From assembly GCA_938015295.1 (NCBI GenBank), contig CALLQB010000057.1, positions 1-64,000 of the forward strand: a DNA stretch of 64,000 nt. The letters are read 5' to 3'. Shown in pieces: positions 25,376-34,200 of the stretch. A model generated the notes under the pieces. The model saw only the letters and a list, made by a program, of their open reading frames with translations, searched no databases and was not told where the DNA came from. The stretch comes from an uncultured Acidimicrobiales bacterium. Lineage in GTDB: Bacteria; Actinomycetota; Acidimicrobiia; Acidimicrobiales; SHLQ01. Position 1 is the stretch's first letter; each line of letters opens with the position of its first letter. A program made the translations under genes and the position numbers.

Positions 25376-27010
25376 ATGAGTTTTCGTGTTTCTTCAGGTC
25401 CGTTGGCTTGGTTGGTCGGCTTCTTGGCGGTTCTTGCCGCGCTGACCGCCGCTTCCGGACTCGCGCTATCGCAACCGGCGGCCGCACACCACGATCCGGC
25501 GGTCACGCAGGAAGTCGTGGCCTTCGACACCGCGTGGGAGCTCGGCGCCCGGGCGACAAGAGCCGAAACGATTATCTACCTCGATCACCTTGAGCAGGCT
25601 GGTTTCACCGGCTTTTGGTTTTCCTACCTCTCGACTACCGGGCTTGCGTTTGTCATGCAGAACGCCCAGAACAACCTCGCTGCAAGTTTCTCTGACACCG
25701 CCGACAAGTGGACTCTCAACCAGCCCTATGCCGACGACATCGAATGGATGCTCGACCAAGCCAACGCTCGCGGACTCAAAGTTGGTTTCGTTGTTGCCTG
25801 GGGTGTTCGTTATGTCCACGGTGATTGGGATGAAGGCGTCTGTAGCAACGAAAATCTTGGACCGTTGCGAGCGTCGAACTCACGTGACTTCGGCCAACAA
25901 CTTGCCGCTGATTTCGCGACGCACCCAGCGATCGCCTACTGGGTGATGGGCGGCGACAACTTCTGCGAGAAGGAAGATCCCCAAATTTGGGCGAACCTTG
26001 TGCAAGGACTCCGCGATGGTGGCGCCAAGCAGCAGGCCACCTTTCATAGCTCTCCTCTCGGGGGCCGTTATACCGAGTTTGCTAGCGAGTCATGGATGGA
26101 TTTCCTGGCGGTAGAAACCGGTCATTGTATGAGTAGCGTCCGCCTGGAAGAGACGCTTTCCGACATCATCAACGATCCGGCCAAGTCCTTTGGCAAACCC
26201 GTTTTCGCGGCGGAGATGCGCTACGAAGGTTTCGAACCCGAATGGGAAGGGTGCGCCGAGCATGGCCCCGGTCGGCCGGTCAACGCTACCCACGTCGACA
26301 CCGACATTCGGGCGGCGCTGCGCACCGGCGTCGCCGGCGTGCTCTTTGGCAACCACACCCGTTGGTTATGGGAGCCAGGAGATCCGTACATGGAAACTCT
26401 TGGTTCGGCGGGCGAGCAATCGTTCTTGAACGTGGTTCGTCCGCATCTGGCCGACCCTGCGACGCCACCGACCTCCTCGACGTCGACCACGACAGCACCG
26501 ACAACGACATCTTCCACCACGACGTCGACGACGACCACCACGCTTACACCGCCGTCGGCGGTCCTCTGCAACGGGGTCGAGGCCACAATCGTTGGTAGTG
26601 ACAACGACGACGTCATTGTGGGCACAACAGGTCGCGACGTGATCGTCGGCCTCGACGGCGACGACGTCATCGATGGACGCGGCGGCAACGATCTGATCTG
26701 CGGAAACGACGGAAACGACAAAGTGTTAGGCGGCAGCGGCGCCGACGTCCTTCTCGGCGGCAAGGGTCGCGACATCCTCAAAGGTGGCGGAGGCAAAGAC
26801 ATTCTTCGAGGGTCAGTAGGGCGCGACAAACTCTTTGGTCTTGGCGGCGACGACGTACTCGAAGCCGGCGGTGGACGCGACCGACTCGAAGGGGGCAAGG
26901 GCGCCGACACCCTCCTGGGCGGCAAAGGTGCCGACAAACTCAACGGCGGACCCGGTATCGACCGATGCGCCGGCGGATCAGGAAACAACACCACGAAATC
27001 CTGTCCGTAG
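25376..27010 (+). CDS. Secreted DUF4038 (apiosidase-like) putative glycoside hydrolase with RTX-type calcium repeats
   Basis: A 544-residue exported protein. A signal peptide (1-36, ending PAAAHH) is followed by a TIM-barrel-like DUF4038 domain (about 42-355). It has the family words FDTAWELGARATRAETIIYLDHLEQAGF, AYWVMGGDNF, FHSSP, VFAAEMRYEGFEPEW and GVLFGNHTRW. In this family an Asp in the GGD motif and a Glu near the YEG motif are the likely catalytic acids (inferred). A Thr/Ser linker (about 370-400) leads to about 14 GGxGxDxLx-like calcium-binding repeats and a Cys-containing cap. ATG 25376 begins the signal peptide. The following gene is a paralogue, but the glycan target is unknown. 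Confidence 0.85.
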   Translation: MSFRVSSGPLAWLVGFLAVLAALTAASGLALSQPAAAHHDPAVTQEVVAFDTAWELGARATRAETIIYLDHLEQAGFTGFWFSYLSTTGLAFVMQNAQNNLAASFSDTADKWTLNQPYADDIEWMLDQANARGLKVGFVVAWGVRYVHGDWDEGVCSNENLGPLRASNSRDFGQQLAADFATHPAIAYWVMGGDNFCEKEDPQIWANLVQGLRDGGAKQQATFHSSPLGGRYTEFASESWMDFLAVETGHCMSSVRLEETLSDIINDPAKSFGKPVFAAEMRYEGFEPEWEGCAEHGPGRPVNATHVDTDIRAALRTGVAGVLFGNHTRWLWEPGDPYMETLGSAGEQSFLNVVRPHLADPATPPTSSTSTTTAPTTTSSTTTSTTTTTLTPPSAVLCNGVEATIVGSDNDDVIVGTTGRDVIVGLDGDDVIDGRGGNDLICGNDGNDKVLGGSGADVLLGGKGRDILKGGGGKDILRGSVGRDKLFGLGGDDVLEAGGGRDRLEGGKGADTLLGGKGADKLNGGPGIDRCAGGSGNNTTKSCP

Positions 27011-27022
27011 CTACAAGACGCG

Positions 27023-27045
27023 CCACACCCACTTTGGTGTGGTTT
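27023..27045 (+). terminator. Hairpin between the two DUF4038 genes
   Basis: CCACACC (27023-27029) and GGTGTGG (27036-27042) pair around a 6-nt loop and are followed by TTT. It is a short intrinsic-terminator-like stem 13 bp after the stop. It suggests that the second paralogue may be partly independently transcribed. Confidence 0.45.
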
Positions 27046-27125
27046 CGATCTGTACTCTGAACATGGCACTCTGAATCTGTGCCGCGAAAGTTCTCGAACC
27101 ACCCCCCAGTTTATGAAGGTGCACG

Positions 27126-28610
27126 TTGACGGCTCCTTGTCGACAAAAAGTTGGCGTCCCCGAGCGGTTGCTATCTGTCACGAGAGCGGCCCGTGTGGCT
27201 CTTGTTGCGGGTGTTGTCGTACTTGTGACGACCATGGTTGTGTCTCTAGCGGGCCCCGTGCCGGCGGTGTCGGCCGACCACCGCGGTGCAACCCACGCCG
27301 ACACGGTCGAACTCTTTGATACGGCGTGGGATCTTCCAAGCCGCGCCACCAATGCCGAGATACTCGAGTACCTCGACCATCTCGATGCTGCGAATTTCAC
27401 CGGTGTGTGGGTTTCCTTGTTGCCAATCGACGGTTGGGGCCTCGACAACACCTACGAACTTGGCGTCTTCCCCGCATGGCAGGACCAAGACGGGAACTTC
27501 GGCTTCAACTTTCAGCACAAGAAGCGGATGAACTTCATCCTCGACGAGGCGCATAGTCGTGGCCTCACCGTTTCGTTAGCCGCTGCATGGGCGGTCGGCT
27601 ACGTCCACGGCCACTGGTTTGATGGTTCGTGCCAGCGGCTGAACGAAGGGCCATTGTCAGCAGCTAACGCCGAAGCCTACGGACAAACGATTGGTGAACT
27701 CTTCGGCGACCATCCGGCGCTTGCTCGGTGGGTCTTTGGTGGCGACAACTTTTGCAACGAGGAAGATCCAGCGATCTGGTCGGAGATGGCAGCCGGGATC
27801 CGGGCTGCTGGCTCGGTGCAACCGCTTGGCTACCACACGCCGTCGGGCGCGTATCGCCACACCCGGTTCGATACAGCCGCATGGCACGATTTCTATGCGA
27901 CGCAGACATCGCACTGCACCAAACCAAAGTGGGCTGGGAACGAACTTCGCGAATTGGTTGCCCGCGCCGGCAGCAAGCCGGTCTATGCGGCCGAGTTGCG
28001 TTACGAAGCCATCGAACCTCCGTGGCCGAATTGCAAGGTGCACAGTCCAGGCAACCCCGTTACAGGTCAAGATGTGCTCGACGATGTGCGCGTCGCAACC
28101 GAAGCAGGTGTAGCTGGCATTGTCTATGGACACAACGAACGATGGCAATGGGGGCAAACAGTCGCCGGGGCGGTGGGCGAGCCCATGGCCTCTCTTGGAT
28201 CACCCGGCGAGAAGCTCGCGATCCAATTCCTTCGAAATCAAGGCCTCCTAGCTGGCACCCAGCCCGAGGTAGCAACCTGCGCTGGTAGAAGGGCGACCAT
28301 CGTCGGAACCGCTGGCAACGACACCATCCGCGGAACCGCTGGCAACGATGTCATCGTCGGACTCGGCGGAAACGATGTCATCTCCGGGCTCGGCGGCCGG
28401 GACATCATCTGCGGCATGGCTGGCAACGACCGAATATATGGTGGGCGCGGCCACGACCGAATTGATGGTGGGGCTGGTGTCGACCGGCTGTGGGGCGGAA
28501 GCGGGCGCGACAAGATTCTTGGCGGCGCAGGTCGAGATATCTGCGACGGCGGACGTGGGCGCGACACGGGCAGCGGCTGCGAGACTGTGAAAAAGATCCG
28601 TCAATCCTGA
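27126..28610 (+). CDS. Secreted DUF4038 (apiosidase-like) paralogue with RTX-type calcium repeats
   Basis: A 494-residue protein. The signal peptide core is at about 22-45 ([20 protein letters not shown]). The DUF4038 domain repeats the landmarks of the preceding gene: [62 protein letters not shown] and [10 protein letters not shown]. It then has about 10 calcium-binding nonapeptides ([30 protein letters not shown]) and the same Cys cap. It lacks the long Thr linker of its neighbour. TTG 27126 is supported by GAAGGTG 4-10 bases upstream. It probably arose by tandem duplication followed by substantial divergence. Confidence 0.84.
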   Translation: MTAPCRQKVGVPERLLSVTRAARVALVAGVVVLVTTMVVSLAGPVPAVSADHRGATHADTVELFDTAWDLPSRATNAEILEYLDHLDAANFTGVWVSLLPIDGWGLDNTYELGVFPAWQDQDGNFGFNFQHKKRMNFILDEAHSRGLTVSLAAAWAVGYVHGHWFDGSCQRLNEGPLSAANAEAYGQTIGELFGDHPALARWVFGGDNFCNEEDPAIWSEMAAGIRAAGSVQPLGYHTPSGAYRHTRFDTAAWHDFYATQTSHCTKPKWAGNELRELVARAGSKPVYAAELRYEAIEPPWPNCKVHSPGNPVTGQDVLDDVRVATEAGVAGIVYGHNERWQWGQTVAGAVGEPMASLGSPGEKLAIQFLRNQGLLAGTQPEVATCAGRRATIVGTAGNDTIRGTAGNDVIVGLGGNDVISGLGGRDIICGMAGNDRIYGGRGHDRIDGGAGVDRLWGGSGRDKILGGAGRDICDGGRGRDTGSGCETVKKIRQS

Positions 28611-28620
28611 GAAGCTTCCC

Positions 28621-29268
28621 ATGACAACCTCTGCGCCGGATGTTTCCGGCCCACCCGGTGATGCCGGCGATGCGCTCGCAATCGCGCTACGCGACCTGCT
28701 CCTGCGCGTGCAGTCGACTGTGCTCTCAGACGACCAGCTTGCCGACGCAACTGCGTCGGTGCGCGACCTGACGCAGCGCCTCGACGGTACGCCCCGCCTG
28801 CGGTGGTACGAACGCGATTCTGACTCGGACGCCGACTCGTACCGCGAGCACACGTTGTTTCATGGCCGCAAAAGCGCGCTCGCGGCGCCACTGGTTCTTG
28901 AGGCCGACGACCGCAACGACGGACGCCTCGGCCTGCGCGGTAGCGTCGTGCTGAATCGCCTGTATGAAGGGCCACCTGGCTCGGCCCATGGCGGTTATCT
29001 TGCCGGACTTTTCGATGCAATGCTCGGCGACACCCAACGCCTTGTGCCTGGCTCGCCAGCGGTAACCGGCCGACTTTCACTTCGGTATCGCCAACGCACA
29101 CCTCTCGACACGCCCCTCGTGTTCAGATCGTGGGTCGAAACAGCAAGAGGTCGGCGTTTGATCATCAAAGGAACGTGTGAAGTGGAAGGATCTCTCACCG
29201 CGGAGGCCGAAGGACTCTTCGTCCGGCTCAACCCTGCGTCGTTCACTGAGCCTAGGATCGCTCGGTGA
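28621..29268 (+). CDS. Hotdog-fold thioesterase (PaaI/4HBT-like)
   Basis: A 215-residue protein. The C-terminal half is a hotdog domain with the sequence LYEGPPGSAHGGYLAGLFDAMLG, where the HGG-type helix start carries the catalytic acid region, followed by GRLSLRYRQRTPLDTPLVFRSWV. The N-terminal half (about 1-95) is a helical and charged extension. The family hydrolyses acyl-CoA thioesters. The gene overlaps the next by four bases (GTGA), so it is coupled to the PTPase-BtuF fusion. The acyl substrate is unknown. Confidence 0.85.
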   Translation: MTTSAPDVSGPPGDAGDALAIALRDLLLRVQSTVLSDDQLADATASVRDLTQRLDGTPRLRWYERDSDSDADSYREHTLFHGRKSALAAPLVLEADDRNDGRLGLRGSVVLNRLYEGPPGSAHGGYLAGLFDAMLGDTQRLVPGSPAVTGRLSLRYRQRTPLDTPLVFRSWVETARGRRLIIKGTCEVEGSLTAEAEGLFVRLNPASFTEPRIAR

Positions 29269-30680
29269 CCAAGCCCACTCGTATCGTTTTCCTCTGCACC
29301 GGCAACGCCGCACGTTCGGTGATGGCTGCGACGATGTTCGCCGACCGCACCAGCGGCTTTGATGTTGTTAGCGCCGGCACTCATGTGATCGAGGGCCTGC
29401 CGATGAGCACCCGGACCCGCAACGCGCTTGCCGGCGTTGGCCATGCGAACCTCGATCATCGTTCCCATCAGTTGGTTGCCGATGACCTGGTCGGCGCAGC
29501 GCTCGTCATCGCGATGGAGCCTGGGCATCTTCGCTATATCGAACGAGAGTTTCCCGATGCGCGCGACCGCTCGGCGCTGTTTCCGACCGTTGTGCGGCTT
29601 CTTGAACAGCATCCGGTTTCCGGTGAGCTGGCCGACCGGGTCGATGGGTTCGCCCTGGCCAACGTCGAGCCGGCTGCCGAGGACGAGGTCATCGATCCGG
29701 CAGGTGGCGAGCAGCCTGACTTCGATGCGTCGGCCGCCGAACTCGACGCGCTCGTCGACCGGCTGGTGCAGGCGCTCGACATCGCCAAGGTTGCGACGAC
29801 AAGACCACGGGTCGCAAGTCTCGTGCCGTCTGCCACCGACCTCGTGGCCGCTCTTGGTCATAGCGACCAACTCGTCGCTGTCTCACATGAATGTGATCAC
29901 TCCGCGGCGGTAGGGCTACCGGTTGCGACGTCCAGCAACGTCGGCGCTGCAGGAGTCGAAGGAGGCGACGCTCCGGGGATTATCGATCAGCAGGTGAGCG
30001 ACGCTCTTGCCGCGGGCGATGCGCTGTACCAGACCAACAGCGCACTGCTCGATGAACTGCGCCCAGATGTTGTTGTCGCCCAAGAGATTTGTGATGTCTG
30101 TGCAGTTTCGGGGCCGGCTGTTGCCGCTCTTCTTCCGCCGGACACAACACTTCTTACGCTGACGGCAACGTCGCTCGCCGGGCTCGATCGCGACATCGAC
30201 CTCCTGGCAGCCGAGCTGGGGTCGCCGGAGGATGGCCACGAACTCAAGGCGAGGATCGCACGGCGCATCTCGGCAGTGGAGCAGCCCATCGATGCGCCTC
30301 GGCTTCTTACCCTCGAATGGGCCGACCCCCCATTCGTCGGCGGCCATTGGGTGCCCGAACTCGTCGAACTTGCTGGAGCGCACAATGTGTTCTCGACCCC
30401 AGGGGCAGCGTCACGTCGAGTTACCTGGGACGACATTCGCGGTGCTGAGATCGATGTCGTGGTCGGCATGCAATGCGGTTATGAACTAGGCATCGCAGCA
30501 ACCGAACTCGAAGGCGCTATCGCCAACGGCCAACTCGCAGTTCCGTCAGGAGGTGTCTGGGCTACCGCAGCAACCCGGCTGTTCTCGCGCTGCACCGACA
30601 ATGTTGCCGAGGCGGTCGAGGTGCTCGCGGCGATCTCGCGGGGCATCGAAATTCCTGACGTAGCGGTGCGGGTCGCCTGA
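29265..30680 (+). CDS. Fusion of low-molecular-weight protein-tyrosine-phosphatase and BtuF-like metal/cobalamin-binding domain
   Basis: One uninterrupted 471-residue frame. Residues 1-172 form an LMW-PTPase/arsenate-reductase-type domain: the P-loop is LCTGNAARS (Cys11, Arg17) and a late Asp-Pro (about D144) fits the general acid. From about 181 a helical-backbone metal receptor domain begins (RVASLVPSATDLVAALGHSDQLVAVSHECD), with VVAQEICDVCAVSG, GHWVPELVELAGAHN and a C-terminal PSGGVWATAATRL. This resembles cytoplasmic BtuF-like cobalamin-binding proteins. There is no signal peptide. I know of no standard joint function, so the roles of the two halves are inferred separately. The gene is coupled to its neighbours on both sides (4-bp and 1-bp overlaps). 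Confidence 0.82.
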   Translation: MTKPTRIVFLCTGNAARSVMAATMFADRTSGFDVVSAGTHVIEGLPMSTRTRNALAGVGHANLDHRSHQLVADDLVGAALVIAMEPGHLRYIEREFPDARDRSALFPTVVRLLEQHPVSGELADRVDGFALANVEPAAEDEVIDPAGGEQPDFDASAAELDALVDRLVQALDIAKVATTRPRVASLVPSATDLVAALGHSDQLVAVSHECDHSAAVGLPVATSSNVGAAGVEGGDAPGIIDQQVSDALAAGDALYQTNSALLDELRPDVVVAQEICDVCAVSGPAVAALLPPDTTLLTLTATSLAGLDRDIDLLAAELGSPEDGHELKARIARRISAVEQPIDAPRLLTLEWADPPFVGGHWVPELVELAGAHNVFSTPGAASRRVTWDDIRGAEIDVVVGMQCGYELGIAATELEGAIANGQLAVPSGGVWATAATRLFSRCTDNVAEAVEVLAAISRGIEIPDVAVRVA

Positions 30681-31375
30681 TGCTTACCGCAGAAGAACTT
30701 GAGCAGTATTCGCCTTCGGTGCGGCGAACGCTGGGGCTCCCCAGGCCTCGCTGGCGCGGCGTCATGCACCGATGGGCGTTTGTTGTCTCGGTGCCGCTCG
30801 GTATTGTGGCGACCCTCCTAGCCAACGGGGCACTCGATCGCCTTGCTGTGGGCATTTTTGCTCTCGGTATCTCGGCCATGTTCGGCATTAGCGCGCTGGT
30901 GCACCGCGGAGTGACCGATCCGCGCGAACTGGAAATCCTTTTCAACTTCGATCACTGCGGCATCTTCTTTTGTATGGCGACCGGAGCGACTGCGATTGGC
31001 CTCATGGGACTCGATGGCAACAGGCGGATTATCCTGCTCAGCGTCTATTGGGTAGGTGCGATCTTTGGCATGGCCATGGTGTGGCTGCCTTTTCATCCTC
31101 CTCGCGGGTTGATGAACCTTGTCTACCTTTCGATTGGATGGACAGCGCTGCCGATGGGGCCGGCCTTGTATCGAAGTTCCGGCGCTCTCGGTCTTTCACT
31201 CTTGCTCGGCGGGGCTGCGTTCTACACGGTCGGCGCGATCATCGTGGGTTCACAACGTCCCAATCCCGATCCTCACGTCTTCGGTTACCACGAGATCTGG
31301 CACCTGTTTGTCACCATCGCTGCGTCTATCCACTATGTCTTCGTCGCGATTGTGCTCGCCCACACGATTTCTTGA
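30680..31375 (+). CDS. Hemolysin III / TrhA (PAQR-family) membrane protein
   Basis: A 231-residue seven-helix protein. It shows the PAQR superfamily metal ligands: SALVHRG after helix 2, FNFDHCGIFF at helix 3, and FGYHEIWHLFVTIAASIHYVF at the end (HxxxH). Members of the family include hemolysin III-like proteins and ceramidase-like enzymes; in bacteria a role in membrane lipid homeostasis has been proposed. ATG 30680 shares its A with the TGA stop of the fusion gene, showing translational coupling. Confidence 0.88.
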   Translation: MLTAEELEQYSPSVRRTLGLPRPRWRGVMHRWAFVVSVPLGIVATLLANGALDRLAVGIFALGISAMFGISALVHRGVTDPRELEILFNFDHCGIFFCMATGATAIGLMGLDGNRRIILLSVYWVGAIFGMAMVWLPFHPPRGLMNLVYLSIGWTALPMGPALYRSSGALGLSLLLGGAAFYTVGAIIVGSQRPNPDPHVFGYHEIWHLFVTIAASIHYVFVAIVLAHTIS

Positions 31376-31429
31376 CACCACTGAGCCAGCGGGTCGGATT
31401 GTTGGTGTTTCGCCGCCAGACTGGAGTCT

Positions 31430-32089
31430 GTGTCTCAATCCAGTAGTAGCGAACCGGTCACCGATCGGCCGCCCGCCCTTGATCCGAAGCAAACCTGGGA
31501 CAGCCTTGGTCTGCTCGCAATCTTCCTGGGGCTGAACAAATTTGCTGGGCTGCGGTGGGCTATCGCGGGAGCGTCGGCTTGGGGCATCCGGTCGATGGTG
31601 GCCCGCAAACGTCGAGGCTCGCCGATCGGCAAGTTTTTGCCCTTTCTGCTGCTGTACCTGGTGGCTCGCGGGATCCTCGGCATCATCTTTGATTCAGAAA
31701 ACGTCTACTTCGGTATCGGTATTGCCGGGAAGGTCGTCATTGGACTCGTCTGCCTAGGTTCGGTGCTACTTGGGAAGCCGTTGATGGAACGTCTTGTGCC
31801 GCTGGTGTTTCCCTTCGATGAACCCACCAAGGCGCATCCGATCTACCGATCGACCATGGTGCGCCTGACGCTGCTCGCCGGATGCTTCCAGCTGATCAGC
31901 AGCGCGTGGGACGTTTGGCTGCTGGTGAACTCGTCGGTGACCGGTTTCGTGGTTATACGGTTCCTGGTCGGCACAGTCCTTGGCATCGTTGTCTTTGTCG
32001 GCGGGTTTTTCTACGCTCAGCGGCAGCTCGACAAAATTCCCGGGTTCGAAGGGCTGTTCAACATGCTTGAACGAATGAGCACGCTCTAG
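31430..32089 (+). CDS. VC0807-like integral membrane protein
   Basis: A 219-residue protein with about five to six hydrophobic segments (LGLLAIFLGLNKFAGL, FLPFLLLYLVARGILGIIF, VVIGLVCLGSVLLGKPLMERLVPL, LTLLAGCFQLISSAW, VVIRFLVGTVLGIVVFVGGFFYA). The SVLLGKPLMERL-type loop and the overall layout resemble the VC0807/DUF3159 membrane-protein group. The function is unknown. GTG 31430 lies seven bases after a GGAG sequence. It is separated from the PAQR gene by 54 bp and ends at a convergent palindromic region. Confidence 0.65.
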   Translation: MSQSSSSEPVTDRPPALDPKQTWDSLGLLAIFLGLNKFAGLRWAIAGASAWGIRSMVARKRRGSPIGKFLPFLLLYLVARGILGIIFDSENVYFGIGIAGKVVIGLVCLGSVLLGKPLMERLVPLVFPFDEPTKAHPIYRSTMVRLTLLAGCFQLISSAWDVWLLVNSSVTGFVVIRFLVGTVLGIVVFVGGFFYAQRQLDKIPGFEGLFNMLERMSTL

Positions 32090-32128
32090 CTCAAACGGGG
32101 CTGCGTTTCGCCCGACCGGAGATCTATC

Positions 32129-32176
32129 GCTGACTGGCGACCAACCTGGAGGGGTTGGGCTGGCCGCTCAGTCAGC
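32129..32176. terminator. Nested palindrome between convergent genes
   Basis: Outer arms GCTGACTG (32129-32136) and CAGTCAGC (32169-32176) enclose an inner stem CCAACC (32141-32146) / GGTTGG (32153-32158). It sits between the membrane protein stop and the anti-sigma factor stop, and the outer arm runs into the latter. A bidirectional terminator role is inferred; no long T-run is present. Confidence 0.45.
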
Positions 32177-33598
32177 AATATTGGTCCCGGTGAGAGTGGC
32201 GGTCTCTCCGGGAGGAGCGGTGCCCTCGATAAAGGGCCCGACGTATTCGAAATGTGAGGGCTGTGGGACGAGGAATTCGCCGCCCCAAACGAAGCCAAAC
32301 TTCGCCATGATGTTGCGGAGTCGACGGTCGATGGTTGGTTGTTCGCCTTCGACCAGATTGAGGTCGATCGCGAGGCCAGCGCTGTGACGCCAGTGGTCGC
32401 CTTGCGCAGGGTCAGCGTGGCGGTCGAAGCACACAAAGGTCGACTCAGGATCGATCAGTGCCTCGAGGCCACGGGCCTTCAGCCGAGACATTGCGCCGGC
32501 GAGCGCTCGGTTGACGTCGCGATGGCACCGGATCTCGCCCAGCACCGGAATGGTGCTGCGCCGAATGTTCGCTCGCAACCATTCGAGGTCGGGCGCTTCC
32601 TCATCGAGGTCGGGTTCGGCACGAAAGATGGTTTTGGGTGCCAAGCGCGCTGAGGCGGCGATGCTGCGGTCGACCACCACCAGCGGCAAGTCGGAACTTG
32701 CTCGGGAAAGCATTTCCTCGACGGCTTCGGCATTGGTGTCGGCGTCAAGAAGGATGAAGGCATCGCTGGTTGCCCCGAGCGAATCGACGGTGGACTGCAC
32801 CATGGCAACATCGGCGTCGGCCATTGCGGTGTCGGGGACAACTGCGGCGACCCGCAACTCTGTGCCGTTGCTCAGAACCAGGCTTGCGCCCGTTGTAAGG
32901 TTTCGTTCGCTTGCTGCTGTCTCGCTGAGCACCGCCTCGGAGCCACCAAGACTTGAAAAAGACGAACTGCTGGCTTCGTTGATGAATTCGGGGTACGTCG
33001 CTGGGTCGAAGGAAAGTACCTCGATCGAAGTTGTGGCGCTGGTTCCGCTGTCGGTGATGTCGATGGTGCTGAGCGCCGCGACCGAGCTCTTCGACACGAG
33101 AACGTTCGAGGTGATTTGATCGGTAACGTCCTTGGTGAGCGAGCTTGGCGACCAGATCACCACCTCGGCACGTACCGGCGCCTCACCGGTTGTCTCGGGC
33201 GCCGACTCGCTGACATTTGGTGCTTCGTTCACCGCTGCAACGTCAAGAAGTGAGCCTGCGGCAAGGGTTTCGTTACCGGGAACGCTTCGGTCGAAGGCCC
33301 CGGTTGCAATGATTGCACCAATCGCCGCGGCAGCAACGAGGCCTTGACCGAACCGCTGCTTGCTGCGACGAACGGTCGTGGGAAGTTGTTCGGCTACCTT
33401 TGCGGCGATGTCTGGTACGTCGCCGACTGCGTCCATGCGGAGTCGTTGCGTGATGGCTTGTGAGGTGCTGGCAAAGGCCTGGCACGTTGCACAGTTATCG
33501 AGGTGTGCGGCGACCTCGTTCTCGGTGAGGGCCGGGTCGGGCAGAAGTTCGTTGTCGGACGCAACTGAAAGTGCCTGTTGGACGGCGGTGCAGATCAT
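32168..33598 (-). CDS. Anti-sigma factor with extracellular MacB/FtsX-like and M15 peptidase domains
   Basis: A 476-residue single-pass protein. Its cytoplasmic N-terminus carries a zf-HC2 anti-sigma motif (C3, and HLDNCATC with H32, C36 and C39). A hydrophobic segment at about 84-102 would cross the membrane. The middle (about 130-300) resembles the extracytoplasmic MacB/FtsX domain (GGSEAVLSETAASERNLTTG, RVAAVVPDTAM). The C-terminal part (about 335-457) has D,D-carboxypeptidase M15 landmarks: HSAGLAID (H405, D412), FGFVWGGEF and PSHFEY (H449). It is coupled (ATGA) to the ECF sigma gene and so should bind that sigma factor, possibly sensing peptidoglycan. Whether the peptidase is active is unknown. 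Confidence 0.82.
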   Translation of the reverse strand: MICTAVQQALSVASDNELLPDPALTENEVAAHLDNCATCQAFASTSQAITQRLRMDAVGDVPDIAAKVAEQLPTTVRRSKQRFGQGLVAAAAIGAIIATGAFDRSVPGNETLAAGSLLDVAAVNEAPNVSESAPETTGEAPVRAEVVIWSPSSLTKDVTDQITSNVLVSKSSVAALSTIDITDSGTSATTSIEVLSFDPATYPEFINEASSSSFSSLGGSEAVLSETAASERNLTTGASLVLSNGTELRVAAVVPDTAMADADVAMVQSTVDSLGATSDAFILLDADTNAEAVEEMLSRASSDLPLVVVDRSIAASARLAPKTIFRAEPDLDEEAPDLEWLRANIRRSTIPVLGEIRCHRDVNRALAGAMSRLKARGLEALIDPESTFVCFDRHADPAQGDHWRHSAGLAIDLNLVEGEQPTIDRRLRNIMAKFGFVWGGEFLVPQPSHFEYVGPFIEGTAPPGETATLTGTNIAD

Positions 33599-34161
33599 GA
33601 CACCCCGCCGAGAAGACCGCGGTCGTCGCCAGCGTCGGACGTTGTGGCGGTGTCGCCGACGAGGAAGCTGGTGAGATCGCTGCGGGCATGAAACACCCGA
33701 CTCTTGACCGTGCCGATGGGTAACTCGAGTACTTCGGCGACCTCGCGGTAACGAAGCCCGAGCACCTCGACCAGCAGCAACGATTCGCGCAGCTTTGGAC
33801 TGAGTGAAGCGATGGCTTCGTCGAGTTCTGCGCCGAGCCCAGGTTCGCCGAGCGGAGCCGGCCGAGGAGCAACATCGGGCAACCGTTCGCGCCGGGTGGC
33901 GCTCCGGTGAGAATCGATCGCCGAGTTGCGAGCGATTGAGAAAACCCAGGTTGAGAACTTCGAACGGAATTTGTAGCTACCAAGACGTCGATGCAGCTTG
34001 AGGAAGGTTTCCTGGGCTAGGTCTTCGGCCAGGTGTTGGTCGCCGGTGTACCTGGTGAGGAAACGCCAAACCGGCTCTTGGTAGAGACGTACCAGCTCGG
34101 AGAACGCGGCCTGGTCACCTTTGGCCGCGGCTCGAATTACTGCTGGATCCGGTTCGTTCAC
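33595..34161 (-). CDS. ECF RNA polymerase sigma factor (SigE-like)
   Basis: A 188-residue extracytoplasmic-function sigma factor. Region 2 contains DQHLAEDLAQETFLKLHRRL and KFSTWVFSIARNSAID, including the -10-contacting helix. Region 4 contains LSPKLRESLLLVEVLGLRYREVAEVL and the helix-turn-helix IGTVKSRVFHARSDL. The Pro/Ala-rich linker lies between. GTG 34161 has GAGGG eight bases upstream. Its stop overlaps the start of the anti-sigma gene, which is the expected cognate regulator. A CAACC-N16-CGTC sequence upstream looks like an ECF-type promoter and suggests autoregulation. Confidence 0.95.
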   Translation of the reverse strand: MNEPDPAVIRAAAKGDQAAFSELVRLYQEPVWRFLTRYTGDQHLAEDLAQETFLKLHRRLGSYKFRSKFSTWVFSIARNSAIDSHRSATRRERLPDVAPRPAPLGEPGLGAELDEAIASLSPKLRESLLLVEVLGLRYREVAEVLELPIGTVKSRVFHARSDLTSFLVGDTATTSDAGDDRGLLGGVS

Positions 34162-34200
34162 CGTTATCGCCCTCTACCTGCTTCACCCTTTGTACTCCTA

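Noticed and set aside
26221-27102. A long minus-strand frame (293 residues) opposite the RTX repeat region.
   Set aside because: It is Pro/Ser/Arg-rich and exactly antisense to the calcium-repeat codons; no domain and no start signals.
26570-28600. Short periodic DNA repeats in both DUF4038 genes resembling a repeat array.
   Set aside because: They encode GGxGxDxLx calcium repeats in frame; spacing and sequence variation rule out CRISPR.
30000-30680. Possible cobalamin riboswitch control because of the BtuF-like domain.
   Set aside because: The gene is inside a coupled operon with no long leader upstream and no B12-box-like sequence was seen.
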